DNA from: Paenibacillus sedimenti
Lineage (GTDB): Bacteria > Bacillota > Bacilli > Paenibacillales > NBRC-103111
Length of the DNA: 64,000 nucleotides
Assembly: GCF_014534655.1 (NCBI RefSeq)
Contig: NZ_JACVVD010000001.1
Location: 744,001 to 808,000, forward strand
Direction of reading: 5' to 3'
Shown: piece after piece, positions 53,901-62,471 of the stretch
Position numbering within the stretch: position 1 is the stretch's first letter
Layout of the letters: each line of letters begins with the position of its first letter
Notes under the pieces: model-generated
The model's input: the letters and a program-made list of their open reading frames with translations, nothing else
What the model was told of the DNA's origin: nothing
Databases searched by the model: none
Position numbers and translations under genes: made by a program

Positions 53901-54623
53901 ATGAAGCAGCAGGAAGTTTCATTTGTATTGCATTTGGAAGAGCTCCGTAAAAGATTAATCGTAACGCTGGCTGCTTTCTTAGTATCATTTTTCGCTGCAT
54001 TTCTTTTTGTGCAGGATCTTTATCAATGGCTTGTCCGGGATGTAGAAGGCAAACTTACGATACTAGCGCCATCTGACGTTATATGGGTTTATATGGCCAT
54101 ATCCGGAGTATTTGCTTTAGCTATCACTATCCCGGTTGCCGCATGGCAAACTTGGATGTTTGTGAAACCGGCCTTGAAAAAGACGGAATATAAAGCGACC
54201 ATGTCATTTATTCCTGCTCTTGCGGTTTTGTTTGCGGTTGGAATCTGCTTCGGATATTTCATCATTTATCCGATGGTGATGCGGTTTCTGGAGCAGATGG
54301 CGGCAGTCAATTTTGAAACGATGTATACCGCGGACAAATATTTTACGTTCATGATCAATATGACCGTCCCGTTTGGTTTACTGTTTGAAATGCCGGTTGT
54401 CGTATTGTTTCTGACACAGATAGGGCTCCTGAATCCTCAGCGGCTCGCCAAAGGAAGGAAGCTGGCTTATTTTCTGCTAGCGATCGTCGCGATTACGATT
54501 ACGCCTCCCGATATCATGTCGGATATATTGGTCATCATCCCTTTGTTTCTGCTGTATGAGATTAGCGTGACGCTTTCCAAATTCGTTTATCGTAAAAAAG
54601 TTGCGCAGGAAGCAACTGCATAG
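53901..54623 (+). CDS. tatC: Twin-arginine translocase subunit TatC
   Basis: 240 residues. Starts 'MKQQEVSFVLHLEELRKRLI', the conserved TatC N-terminus with the Glu used in signal recognition. Six membrane helices and 'RFLEQMAAVNFETMYTADKY'. Recognises twin-arginine signals. 17 bases after tatA. In this window its clearest client is PhoX. Confidence 0.96.
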   Translation: MKQQEVSFVLHLEELRKRLIVTLAAFLVSFFAAFLFVQDLYQWLVRDVEGKLTILAPSDVIWVYMAISGVFALAITIPVAAWQTWMFVKPALKKTEYKATMSFIPALAVLFAVGICFGYFIIYPMVMRFLEQMAAVNFETMYTADKYFTFMINMTVPFGLLFEMPVVVLFLTQIGLLNPQRLAKGRKLAYFLLAIVAITITPPDIMSDILVIIPLFLLYEISVTLSKFVYRKKVAQEATA

Positions 54624-54628
54624 AATAA

Positions 54629-54718
54629 CCTCCACTGAGAGAAAATAGGCATTGTCGTACTTGCAAACCATGCGAAATGCCAGTCATTGTAACGGATGGC
54701 CTAGAACTCTCAGGGAGG
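54629..54718 (+). promoter_or_regulatory. Structured leader that pairs with the SD of the yfhD-like gene
   Basis: CCTCCACTGAGAG (54629-54641) is complementary to CTCTCAGGGAGG (54707-54718), 12 base pairs with one bulged A. The right arm includes the SD GGGAGG of ATG 54725. Inside, TAGGC (54646-54650) pairs with GCCTA (54699-54703), and an alternative GGCATT/AATGCC (54648-54653, 54676-54681) competes for the same bases. There is no T-run, so translation rather than termination would be controlled. No known riboswitch class recognised. Confidence 0.6.
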
Positions 54719-54724
54719 TAAACC

Positions 54725-54880
54725 ATGTTGAATGATAACTTGAATAAGGAAAAGCAAAACAGCAGCTTGCCGATCACTAAAAATGAGGACGTGGAATTTG
54801 CGGCTGAAGTAGCGGATGCTGATGATTTCGAAGCGGCAGAGCGGGCGCAAGCGGCTGACTACAGACAGGAACATCGGTAA
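54725..54880 (+). CDS. YfhD-like small acidic protein
   Basis: 51 residues, ATG 54725 to TAA 54878. Contains 'LPITKNEDVEFAAEVADADD' and 'FEAAERAQAADYRQEHR', which resemble the C-terminal part of the YfhD family (short acidic proteins of Bacillales, function unknown). SD GGGAGG lies in the long leader hairpin. The stop TAA overlaps the next ATG by one base, so the two genes are coupled. Confidence 0.6.
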   Translation: MLNDNLNKEKQNSSLPITKNEDVEFAAEVADADDFEAAERAQAADYRQEHR

Positions 54881-55251
54881 TGGCGGAGAAAAATATTCTT
54901 GCCTATTTTCATACGCCCGAAGAAGCTGAAGGGGCGGCCGCCAAGCTGAAAGCATTGCGTGCCGTTGCTGTATCTGTAAACCGGTTTGGCCGATATGAAG
55001 GTTACGGCTTACAATCCGTCATGAATCCGTATGCGGGAGACTTCGGCAGCCTGGGGAGACTGACGCAGGCGGCACACGTTTCAACGCCGGACGAGGGCAT
55101 ATTAATTGCAGCGGATCCGGCTGCCAGCGGGATGAGCGACGGCGGGGGCGGCGGCGTAACTGGAATCGACATCGTACTTGCCGCAGTAATCGATGATTCC
55201 GTATATGAACAGGCCATCCGTGTTATCGAGAGTGCCGGAGGAAGCGTATAA
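54880..55251 (+). CDS. Unknown 123-residue protein with Gly-rich segment
   Basis: Begins 'MAEKNILAYFHTPEEAEGAA', suggesting a small alpha/beta (ferredoxin-like) fold, with two similar halves in spirit: 'LKALRAVAVSVNRFG' and 'YEQAIRVIESAGGSV'. A Gly-rich loop 'SGMSDGGGGGVTGID' lies at about 87-101. There is no membrane helix or signal. Loosely like general-stress YflT-type proteins, but I am not confident. Coupled to the YfhD-like gene by a one-base overlap and closed by a strong terminator. Confidence 0.65.
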   Translation: MAEKNILAYFHTPEEAEGAAAKLKALRAVAVSVNRFGRYEGYGLQSVMNPYAGDFGSLGRLTQAAHVSTPDEGILIAADPAASGMSDGGGGGVTGIDIVLAAVIDDSVYEQAIRVIESAGGSV

Positions 55252-55262
55252 TTTGGAATTGG

Positions 55263-55308
55263 AGCATCTGTCATTTCGTGCTGAGGCACTGGATGGCGGA
55301 TGCTTTTT
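55263..55308 (+). terminator. Terminator after the yfhD-like pair
   Basis: AGCATCTGTCATTTCGTGC, TGAG, GCACTGGATGGCGGATGCT, then TTTTATCTT. The 19-base stem is almost fully paired if G-U pairs are counted. Confidence 0.85.
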
Positions 55309-55397
55309 ATCTTAAAAAGGCGCGATTTTACTAAGGGAAGTGAAGTGTAGTACAATAAGCATTGTGAATTTAGGGTTACATAAAAGGGAGAGACGAT

Positions 55398-56372
55398 ATG
55401 CGTTGGCACGAAATTACCGTACATACGACAGAAGAAGCAATAGAAATGATATCGAATTTCATTCATGAACTCGGTGCAGGCGGGGTATCGATCGAAGAAT
55501 CCGGAACGTTGAACAAACAAAGGGACACGTCGCTGGGCCAATGGTATGAACTGCCGCTGAACGACATTCCGGAAGGAAGAGCGGTGATTAAAGGCTATTT
55601 TGCGCAAGGTACTGAAATGGATACGATCTTGGATAATCTCAAAGCATCGATCGAGCAGCTGCGTGACTTTGACATTGATACCGGTAATCCTGCCTATGAA
55701 ATGAGAGAAGTGGACGACGAGGATTGGGCAAATGCCTGGAAGCAATATTTTAAACCGATTCGCGTCTCCGAACGTTTGACTATCAAACCGACGTGGGAAG
55801 AATATACGGCATCGCCTGACGAACTGATTCTTGAACTGGATCCGGGAATGGCGTTCGGTACCGGTACGCATGCAACAACGGCACTCTGCTTGAGAACGCT
55901 GGAAAAAGTCGTTCAGCCAGGCGACGACGTGATCGATGTGGGAACCGGTTCAGGCATTCTGTCCATCGCTGCAGCGAAGCTGGGCGCCAGGCACGTGCTG
56001 GCTGTCGATTTGGATCCCGTCGCTGTATCAAGCGCTACGGAAAATGCAAAGTTGAACCAGCTAAACAATCAGATTACAGTGAAGCTTAGCGATTTGCTTG
56101 GCGTTTTGAAAGCAAGCGAAACCGAAGCCTCCGACCAATTGGGCGTGACGATTCCGGTACAGGTCGTAGTCGCAAATATTTTAGCGGAAATCATTTTGCT
56201 ATTCGTGGGCGATGTTTACGAAGTGTTACAGCCAGGCGGATATTACGTCGCTTCAGGGATTATTACAGCTAAGGAAGCTGATGTGGAAAAAGCGCTCGTT
56301 GCGGCCAACTTTACGATCGTAGAGAAAAACTACGATTCTGATTGGGTTGTGATTGTAGCCAGAAAGCTGTAG
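55398..56372 (+). CDS. prmA: Ribosomal protein L11 methyltransferase
   Basis: 324 residues. N-terminal L11-binding domain 'MRWHEITVHTTEEAIEMISN', linker 'WKQYFKPIRVSERLTIKPTW', and SAM domain 'DPGMAFGTGTHATTALCLRT', 'VIDVGTGSGILSIAAAKLGA'. Methylates L11 on lysines and the N-terminus. SD GGGAGAG. A weak sigma-A promoter (TTTACT-N18-TACAAT, 55327-55356) is upstream, so the prmA-rsmE-mtaB group can be transcribed apart from dnaJ. Confidence 0.96.
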   Translation: MRWHEITVHTTEEAIEMISNFIHELGAGGVSIEESGTLNKQRDTSLGQWYELPLNDIPEGRAVIKGYFAQGTEMDTILDNLKASIEQLRDFDIDTGNPAYEMREVDDEDWANAWKQYFKPIRVSERLTIKPTWEEYTASPDELILELDPGMAFGTGTHATTALCLRTLEKVVQPGDDVIDVGTGSGILSIAAAKLGARHVLAVDLDPVAVSSATENAKLNQLNNQITVKLSDLLGVLKASETEASDQLGVTIPVQVVVANILAEIILLFVGDVYEVLQPGGYYVASGIITAKEADVEKALVAANFTIVEKNYDSDWVVIVARKL

Positions 56373-56382
56373 GTGGGGTTAC

Positions 56383-57054
56383 ATGGGAGGATTATTGTTT
56401 TACGATTGGAATACGCTTCCGTTTGTTATTCTGGTTTTAGTTATTTCCTTTACCATTCATGAGTTCGCGCATGCGTATAGCGCGTATAAATTTGGAGACT
56501 CTACAGCGTATCAATTCGGCAGAGTCTCTTTGAACCCGATGGTGCATCTGGATCTGTTCGGTACGATCCTGCTGTTGATTGCGGGCTTCGGTTGGGCGAA
56601 GCCGGTTCCCGTTAACCGCGGGAACTTTAAAAAGCCTCGGCTTATGGGGATTATTGTTACGGCGGCCGGGCCGGTTTCGAACTTGATTTTGGTTTTTATC
56701 AGCGCTTTTATTTTCATGGCATTTTTGAAATTCGGCTGGTTTGACGGTTTATCCACAGGCAGTGCGAAGGCAATTAAACTGTTTTTAACGTTGATGCTGA
56801 ACATTAATCTCACGTTATTCCTGTTCAATTTGATACCGATTCCTCCGCTGGACGGATACCGGATCATTCAGGATCTGGTCAATTTGAAATATAGTGAATC
56901 GCTTGTGAAATTTGAGCAATGGGCATCGGTCATTTTTCTATTGGTCGTTTTCGTAAGACCGCTTAGACAAGTGACATTGGATCCATATCTAAGACTTGGC
57001 GACGATATTTTGGCATTCTTACAGGTCCCGATTCGTTGGATTTTAGGCGGATAG
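56383..57054 (+). CDS. Site-2 protease family zinc metalloprotease
   Basis: 223 residues, about five membrane helices. Zinc motif HExxH in 'SFTIHEFAHAYSAYKFGDST', and second metal site 'LIPIPPLDGYRI' (NPxxDG-type). The PDZ domain of RseP/SpoIVFB is absent, so it is the short 'minimal' S2P type with wide distribution. Cleaves a membrane-embedded substrate, unknown here. It lies 10 bases after prmA, an insertion compared with B. subtilis prmA-rsmE. Confidence 0.9.
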   Translation: MGGLLFYDWNTLPFVILVLVISFTIHEFAHAYSAYKFGDSTAYQFGRVSLNPMVHLDLFGTILLLIAGFGWAKPVPVNRGNFKKPRLMGIIVTAAGPVSNLILVFISAFIFMAFLKFGWFDGLSTGSAKAIKLFLTLMLNINLTLFLFNLIPIPPLDGYRIIQDLVNLKYSESLVKFEQWASVIFLLVVFVRPLRQVTLDPYLRLGDDILAFLQVPIRWILGG

Positions 57055-57172
57055 AAGCTTCCAACAAGGAGCTGTAGATTTTCCGTCTCAAAAAAGGTAT
57101 GATGGTGTGTGGAAGTTTCATAGAAAAACACAAACTAAATTTATAGTCATGAAGATAGAGAGGCTTTGACCT

Positions 57173-57940
57173 ATGCAGCGTTATTTTCTGCCGCCTGAGC
57201 AGTTTCAATCAACATCTGCGCAAGTCGCCATCGAAGGAGACGACGCTCATCACCTGCAGCGCGTCATGCGGGCTGAGATCGGAGATCAAGTGATCTGCAG
57301 CAACGGCGTGGACCGTGAAGCGTTGGTTCGCATTACAGGGCTGGACAAAGGCCGTGTGATCGCCGAGGTGATCGAGGAGCTGCCGATGAATGCCGAGACG
57401 GCTGTTGAAGTGTGGGTGGCGCAGAGCTTGCCCAAAGGCGACAAGATGGAGACGGTAATTCAAAAAGGGACCGAGATCGGGGCAGCCCGGTTTCTTCCTT
57501 TTTTATCGGAGCGTACCGTTGTACAGTACGATGCCAAGAAAGAAGCGAAGCGTACCGAACGCTGGCAGAAAATCGCCAAGGAAGCTGCCGAGCAAGCGCA
57601 TCGGAACCGGGTTCCGCAGGTAGAAGCGGTGCTCAGCTGGAAGCAGCTGCTCGTACAAGCGAAGGAAGTCGACGCAGCATGGATTTGCTACGAGAAGGAA
57701 GACGGCCAGCAATTAAAGCCTGCGATTCAAGAGGCGGTTTCTTCCGGCAAGGTTGATCGGGGCAAACGAGTGCTGATTGCTGTTGGGCCGGAGGGAGGTT
57801 TTACGGAGCAGGAGATTGAGCAGGCAGAAGCAGCCGGGTTTCGCTCCGTATCGCTGGGTGCACGCATTTTACGCACGGAGACTGCCGCCTTGGTAGGGCT
57901 CACGTGCCTTTTCTATGAAACCGGAGAGATGGGAGGATAA
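57173..57940 (+). CDS. rsmE: 16S rRNA (uracil1498-N3)-methyltransferase
   Basis: 255 residues. 'MQRYFLPPEQF' start, 'DDAHHLQRVMRAEIGDQVIC' PUA-like domain, and SPOUT knot 'QSLPKGDKMETVIQKGTEIG', 'IAVGPEGGFTEQEIEQAEAA', 'LGARILRTETAALVGLTCLF'. Methylates U1498 of 16S rRNA. Ends 5 bases before mtaB. Confidence 0.96.
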   Translation: MQRYFLPPEQFQSTSAQVAIEGDDAHHLQRVMRAEIGDQVICSNGVDREALVRITGLDKGRVIAEVIEELPMNAETAVEVWVAQSLPKGDKMETVIQKGTEIGAARFLPFLSERTVVQYDAKKEAKRTERWQKIAKEAAEQAHRNRVPQVEAVLSWKQLLVQAKEVDAAWICYEKEDGQQLKPAIQEAVSSGKVDRGKRVLIAVGPEGGFTEQEIEQAEAAGFRSVSLGARILRTETAALVGLTCLFYETGEMGG

Positions 57941-57945
57941 GCGTT

Positions 57946-59286
57946 ATGGCAACGGTAGCGTTTCATACATTAGGATGTAAAGTGAATTTTTATGATACAG
58001 AAGCCATTTGGCAGCTGTTCAAAAATGAGGGATATGAGCAGGTCGATTTTGAACAGACCGCTGATGTGTATGTGGTAAATACATGTACGGTTACGAATAC
58101 AGGCGATAAGAAAAGCCGTCAAATGATTCGTCGGGCGATCCGCCGCAATCCGGAAGCGATTGTCGCGGTAACGGGCTGCTATGCACAAACGTCGCCTGCT
58201 GAGATTTTGGCTATTCCGGGCGTTGATATGGTCATCGGTACCCAAGATCGCGATAAAATTATTCCGCTTGTGAAACAATTGGAGCAAGATCGCCAACCGA
58301 TCAATGCAGTACGCAACATTATGAAAACACGTCAGTTCGAAGAGCTGGATGTGCCGGATTTTGCCGATCGTACGCGTGCGTTCTTGAAAATCCAAGAAGG
58401 CTGCAATAACTTCTGTACATTTTGCATTATTCCATGGTCGCGCGGACTGATGCGCAGCCGGGAACCGCAAAGCGTAATCCAGCAAGCCAAACAGTTGGTT
58501 GAAGCCGGATACCAGGAAATCGTCCTGACAGGTATTCATACTGGCGGTTATGGCGAGGATATTGAGGACTACAGCTTGGCGAAGCTGCTCTGGGATTTGG
58601 ATAAAGTTGAAGGCTTGAAGCGTATCCGTATCAGCTCCATTGAAGCGAGTCAAATTACGGACGAAGTGATTGAAGTGCTCCAATCATCCGATAAAATGTG
58701 CCGCCATTTGCATATTCCGCTGCAGGCAGGTGATGATCAAGTATTAGCGCGTATGCGCAGAAAATACACAACAGCCGAGTTTGCCCGCAAAATCGAGCGT
58801 CTTCATGAGATTATGCCGGATGTAGCGATTACGACGGATGTCATTGTCGGTTTCCCTGGCGAGACAGAAGAAATGTTCCGTAACGGATATAAATTTATGG
58901 AGCAGATGAAATTCTCCGAGATGCACGTATTTCCATACTCCAAGCGAACAGGTACGCCTGCGGCCCGGATGGAAGATCAGATTGACGAAGAGATCAAAAA
59001 TGCACGTGTGCATGAACTGATCGATCTCTCGGAAAAAATGCAGCTCTCTTACGCGCAAAAATTCGTGGGACAAGTGCTGGAAGTTATTCCGGAACGTGCT
59101 TACAAAGGCGCGCCTGAAAGCGGCTTGTACATGGGATATTCCGATAACTACGTGCAGTTGGTATTTGAAGGTTCGGAAGACATGATCGGCGAAGTATGCC
59201 GCGTGAAAGTGACTGAAGCAGGGGTTAATGAGAGCAAGGGTCACCTTGTGCGCATAGTAGAGCCTGCGCATGCAGTAAACCTATAA
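57946..59286 (+). CDS. mtaB: tRNA-t6A37 methylthiotransferase MtaB
   Basis: 446 residues. N-terminal MTTase domain with cluster Cys in 'TLGCKVNFYDTEAIW', 'VVNTCTVTNTGDKKS' and 'VTGCYAQTSP'. Radical SAM 'QEGCNNFCTFCIIPWSRGLM'. C-terminal TRAM domain ('KGAPESGLYMGYSDNYVQLV'). Converts t6A37 to ms2t6A37 in tRNA. YqeV in Bacillus, the end of the conserved cluster. SD GGGAGGA. Confidence 0.97.
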   Translation: MATVAFHTLGCKVNFYDTEAIWQLFKNEGYEQVDFEQTADVYVVNTCTVTNTGDKKSRQMIRRAIRRNPEAIVAVTGCYAQTSPAEILAIPGVDMVIGTQDRDKIIPLVKQLEQDRQPINAVRNIMKTRQFEELDVPDFADRTRAFLKIQEGCNNFCTFCIIPWSRGLMRSREPQSVIQQAKQLVEAGYQEIVLTGIHTGGYGEDIEDYSLAKLLWDLDKVEGLKRIRISSIEASQITDEVIEVLQSSDKMCRHLHIPLQAGDDQVLARMRRKYTTAEFARKIERLHEIMPDVAITTDVIVGFPGETEEMFRNGYKFMEQMKFSEMHVFPYSKRTGTPAARMEDQIDEEIKNARVHELIDLSEKMQLSYAQKFVGQVLEVIPERAYKGAPESGLYMGYSDNYVQLVFEGSEDMIGEVCRVKVTEAGVNESKGHLVRIVEPAHAVNL

Positions 59287-59310
59287 TTGAGAGTTTCAAC
59301 CTTATAGAGT

Positions 59311-59402
59311 GAAGATGAGGATATCATTCCGCCCTGATAGTTTTGCTTCAGCAAAACTTTCTAAGTAAGCAATCGCTTTGGTGGGGTGGCATCCTCTTCT
59401 TC
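59311..59402 (+). repeat. Large inverted repeat with a nested hairpin repeat (copy 6) before the NUDIX gene
   Basis: GAAGATGAGGAT (59311-59322) pairs with ATCCTCTTCTTC (59391-59402) at 11 of 12, and CCGCCC (59329-59334) with GGGTGG (59384-59389). Nested in the loop is AGTTTTGCTTCAGCAAAACT followed by TTCTAAG (59339-59365), like repeat copy 5 but without the GGAGG. No T-run directly after. Confidence 0.6.
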
Positions 59403-59436
59403 GTCATTAACATGCATAAAGCGGGGGGATAAATTC

Positions 59437-59862
59437 ATGAAAGAAATATCGGCAGGCGGTGTCGTATACCGTAAACAGGACGGCCGATTGCAGGTTCAAA
59501 TGATTCAAGATCGTTACGGTAAAATTACGCTGGCCAAAGGTAAAATGGAGCCGGGAGAAACGGTGGAACAAACCGCGCTTCGAGAGATTTTGGAGGAAAC
59601 AGGCATTCAAGGACGTATAATCGAGCCTGTGGAAATTATCGCATATCAATATACCAACCCTTCGTTGGGAGTCGTTGATAAGGAAGTTCACTACTATCTG
59701 GTTGAAGCTGTTGACGGCTCCCTTCAGGCACAGATGGAAGAAATCCGCGGGGTTGAATGGCTGGAACCGCTGGAAGCCTGGCGTCAGCAGCAAGAATCTG
59801 GGTATGATAATAACAACAGTGCTTTAGGTAAGGCTTTGCGCAAATTAGGACTTGAGGTTTAG
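59437..59862 (+). CDS. NUDIX hydrolase
   Basis: 141 residues from ATG 59437 (GGGGGGAT upstream). Nudix box 'GKMEPGETVEQTALREILEE' followed by TGI, complete GX5EX7REUXEEXGU. Begins 'MKEISAGGVVYRKQDGRLQV'. Hydrolyses a nucleoside diphosphate linked to another group; the substrate cannot be read. The remote C-terminal half has 'NPSLGVVDKEVHYYLVEAVD'. Confidence 0.92.
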   Translation: MKEISAGGVVYRKQDGRLQVQMIQDRYGKITLAKGKMEPGETVEQTALREILEETGIQGRIIEPVEIIAYQYTNPSLGVVDKEVHYYLVEAVDGSLQAQMEEIRGVEWLEPLEAWRQQQESGYDNNNSALGKALRKLGLEV

Positions 59863-59941
59863 CTGAAGAACCTCCAGCTAAAAGGATAAATAGTGAATGA
59901 TGGAAGCTGGCACGACTAAGATCCGGTACCAGCTCCTGCAA

Positions 59942-60973
59942 TCACGATTGTGAACGGAAATCAAGCCGCTTCCACATGCTTAGATAACAAAACGGCAGTG
60001 CAAGCAGCGAGCTTATGACGTTAAAGATCGTTTGCGCGCGGGCGATGATCTCCGATGCGCTTCCGGCCAGGATCTCCGAGACGCTTACGAGCTGATGGAT
60101 GAACGGATAAAAGAGGATCGCGCCGCCTACGTTGAGGAGGATATGCGACCACGCGACGTATTGGCCGGCGCGCGAGCCTCCGATTCCGGCGATAAGTGCG
60201 GTCACGCAGGTGCCGACATTGGCGCCGATCGTGATCGCAACGCCCAGCTCGACAGGGATGCCCTGGATGGCGGCGAGTCCCATCGCCATCGCAATGACAG
60301 CCGCGCTGCTGTGCACGAGCGCGGTGACCGCGGCGCCTGCGATGACGCCCCAAAGCAGGCTTTGCTTCGCTTGGAGCACGAACCAAGCGAACAGGCCTCG
60401 GGACTGCAGCGCAGGCCCGATCGTTTGCATGATCTCGATGCCGAGCAGCACGAGAGCAAAGCCCGCGGCCGCCAGCGAGCCGTAGCGCATGCTGCGCAGC
60501 CAGCCGCGACCGCCGGTGACTCTGGCGGTCCAGCCGCCGGGCACTGCGAGCACGGCGCTGCGGGCATCAAAGTCGGTCGGCGGCAGCGGCCCGGCGAACC
60601 AGCTCGCGAGCCAGACGGCTGCGCTCGCGAGCAGCATCGGCACGCCGAGGTGGCCGATGCTGAGCCCGATGAGCTCGGTCGTGAGGCACGTGCCGATGTT
60701 CGTGCCGAGAATGATGCCGAGCGTTCGCGGGAAGGTCAGGACGCCGGCGTTAACGAGGCCGATGGCGATAACGGTGATGGCGGTGCTGCTTTGCAGCGCC
60801 GCCGTGAGCGCAGTGCCGGTGGCGAGTCCGCGCACCGGCGTGAGGGTGAAGCGCCCCAGCCACTGCTGGAGGCGGGCGCCGGCCCAATGATGAAGCGCGG
60901 TTTCCATCAGCTTCATCCCGAAAAGAAACAAGGCTAAGCCTGTAAGCACAGGCAGCACGATTGAAGTAATCAT
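59942..60973 (-). CDS. Na/phosphate cotransporter family protein (NptA-like)
   Basis: 343 residues. Start taken at ATG 60973 (AAGGAGAT upstream), giving 'MITSIVLPVLTGLALFLFGM'; ATG 61015 is further 5' in frame. The Na/Pi symporter duplication is visible as two QSS/HSS signatures: 'TALTAALQSSTAITVIAIGL' with 'GTNIGTC', and 'AAVTALVHSSAAVIAMAMGL' with 'GANVGTC'. About eight membrane helices; no PhoU-like tail. Imports phosphate or an anion with sodium, by family. Very GC-rich (60050-60900). Convergent with the NUDIX gene. Confidence 0.88.
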   Translation of the reverse strand: MITSIVLPVLTGLALFLFGMKLMETALHHWAGARLQQWLGRFTLTPVRGLATGTALTAALQSSTAITVIAIGLVNAGVLTFPRTLGIILGTNIGTCLTTELIGLSIGHLGVPMLLASAAVWLASWFAGPLPPTDFDARSAVLAVPGGWTARVTGGRGWLRSMRYGSLAAAGFALVLLGIEIMQTIGPALQSRGLFAWFVLQAKQSLLWGVIAGAAVTALVHSSAAVIAMAMGLAAIQGIPVELGVAITIGANVGTCVTALIAGIGGSRAGQYVAWSHILLNVGGAILFYPFIHQLVSVSEILAGSASEIIARAQTIFNVISSLLALPFCYLSMWKRLDFRSQS

Positions 60974-61091
60974 AAGCAGCGGATCTCCTTCGCAAGCTTG
61001 CACTATTTTCCACAAATATATGTGACCGCACAGACAAGCATGACAAGCTGACGATAGAAGGCGGTTTCACGCAAAGGAAGGCATACCAATA

Positions 61092-62459
61092 ATGGCAGCA
61101 GTAATTTTACATAAAAAACGGAAACCTCGTCTGGAACAGGGACATCCTTGGGTGTTCCGCAGCGAAATTGAGCGAGTAGATGGGGAGATTGAGGCTGGAC
61201 AGCTGGTACCGGTTCATAACCATCTCGGCCAATATCTCGGGACGGGCTACTACAATGAAGCTTCTCAGATTACGGTTCGAATCGTAGCTTATCAGCCGCT
61301 TGAGGCGCTAACGACTAAGGTGTTCATAGAGCGGATTTCAAGTTGCTTGCAACATCGAAAACGCTTTTTGCGGGATACGGAATCATACCGATTGGTTTAC
61401 GGCGAAGCCGATTTCCTGCCGGGGCTTATCGTCGATAAGTTTGCGGACATACTCGTTGTTCAAATACTTACGCTTGGAATGGATCGCTGCAGGCAGCAAA
61501 TTGTAGATGCATTGGTTCATGTCATGAATCCGGCCGGCATTTATGAACGAAGCGATGTGCCGGTCCGCGAATTGGAAGGCTTAGCTCAAACCAAGGGATT
61601 GCTGCACGGGGAGTGTCCGAAGCATGTGGATATTCTGGAGAACGGCCTGCGCATTCGCGTCGACATTGAAGAGGGGCAGAAGACGGGGTATTTCTTCGAC
61701 CAAAGAGAGAACCGCGCTTCTATCGCCCCGCTGATGACCGGTTGGGGTGCTCGCAGCGGCATCGAACTTAAAAAGGTCGAAGAAGAAGGCGTTAGCCAAA
61801 CCCTACCTGTCAATGCGAACGGCAAAGTAGTGACATTCCCTTACTGGGATGGCGCTACGGTGCTGGAGTGCTTCTCCCACACGGGCAGTTTCACGTTAAA
61901 TGCGTGCAAATACGGGGCTAAAAAAGTGACATGCCTTGATATATCGGAGCATGCGATTGAAAGCGCAAGAGCGAATGTTCAACTGAACGGCTTCGAGGAC
62001 CGTGTCGAGTTCGTCGTAGCGGATGCGTTCGACTATTTGCGTCAGCAGGTTAAAGGGCTGGATGAGCGGAAGGTGCGCTCTTCTGTGAATGTCGGACAAG
62101 CCAAGGTGGACACGTCGAAGCCGGTTAGCGGCGGACGGACGTGGGATGTTGTTATCCTGGATCCTCCAGCTTTCGCCAAGACGAAAAGCGCAGTCGAGGG
62201 CGCATGCCGCGGCTACAAGGATATCAACTTGCACGGCATGAAGCTTGTGAATGAAGGCGGGTATCTGGTGACGGCCAGCTGCTCATACCATATGCGTCCG
62301 GAGTTGTTCCTGGAGACTATTCATGCTGCTGCGACTGACGCCGGGAAAATTCTTAGGCTGGTCGAGTTCCGCGGCGCGGGCATGGATCATCCCCGCATCC
62401 TTGGGGTGGATGAGGGGCATTATTTGAAATTCGCTATTTTTGAAGTGCGCAGCAGATAG
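61092..62459 (+). CDS. Class I SAM-dependent rRNA methyltransferase, RlmI-like
   Basis: 455 residues. N-terminal PUA domain 'LEQGHPWVFRSEIERVDGEI', central 'EEGQKTGYFFDQRENRASIA', SAM site 'VLECFSHTGSFTLNACKYGA', 'VTCLDISEHAIESARANVQL', and catalytic 'VVILDPPAFAKTKSAVEGAC' plus 'TASCSYHM'. RlmI methylates C1962 of 23S rRNA in E. coli. About 60 residues longer than RlmI, with insertions near 215-250 and 330-350. The closest named activity is RlmI; the exact rRNA site is inferred. Confidence 0.9.
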   Translation: MAAVILHKKRKPRLEQGHPWVFRSEIERVDGEIEAGQLVPVHNHLGQYLGTGYYNEASQITVRIVAYQPLEALTTKVFIERISSCLQHRKRFLRDTESYRLVYGEADFLPGLIVDKFADILVVQILTLGMDRCRQQIVDALVHVMNPAGIYERSDVPVRELEGLAQTKGLLHGECPKHVDILENGLRIRVDIEEGQKTGYFFDQRENRASIAPLMTGWGARSGIELKKVEEEGVSQTLPVNANGKVVTFPYWDGATVLECFSHTGSFTLNACKYGAKKVTCLDISEHAIESARANVQLNGFEDRVEFVVADAFDYLRQQVKGLDERKVRSSVNVGQAKVDTSKPVSGGRTWDVVILDPPAFAKTKSAVEGACRGYKDINLHGMKLVNEGGYLVTASCSYHMRPELFLETIHAAATDAGKILRLVEFRGAGMDHPRILGVDEGHYLKFAIFEVRSR

Positions 62460-62471
62460 GTTTAATAATTA

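Noticed and set aside
54655-54690. c-di-GMP-I riboswitch in the yfhD leader
   Set aside because: GCAAACC followed by CGAAA is present, but the GACGCAAAGCC segment and second helix are missing.
60032-60937. 301-codon plus-strand frame opposite the Na/Pi symporter gene
   Set aside because: Shadow of a very GC-rich membrane protein gene; the product is low-complexity Arg/Ala/Asp and has no family signal.
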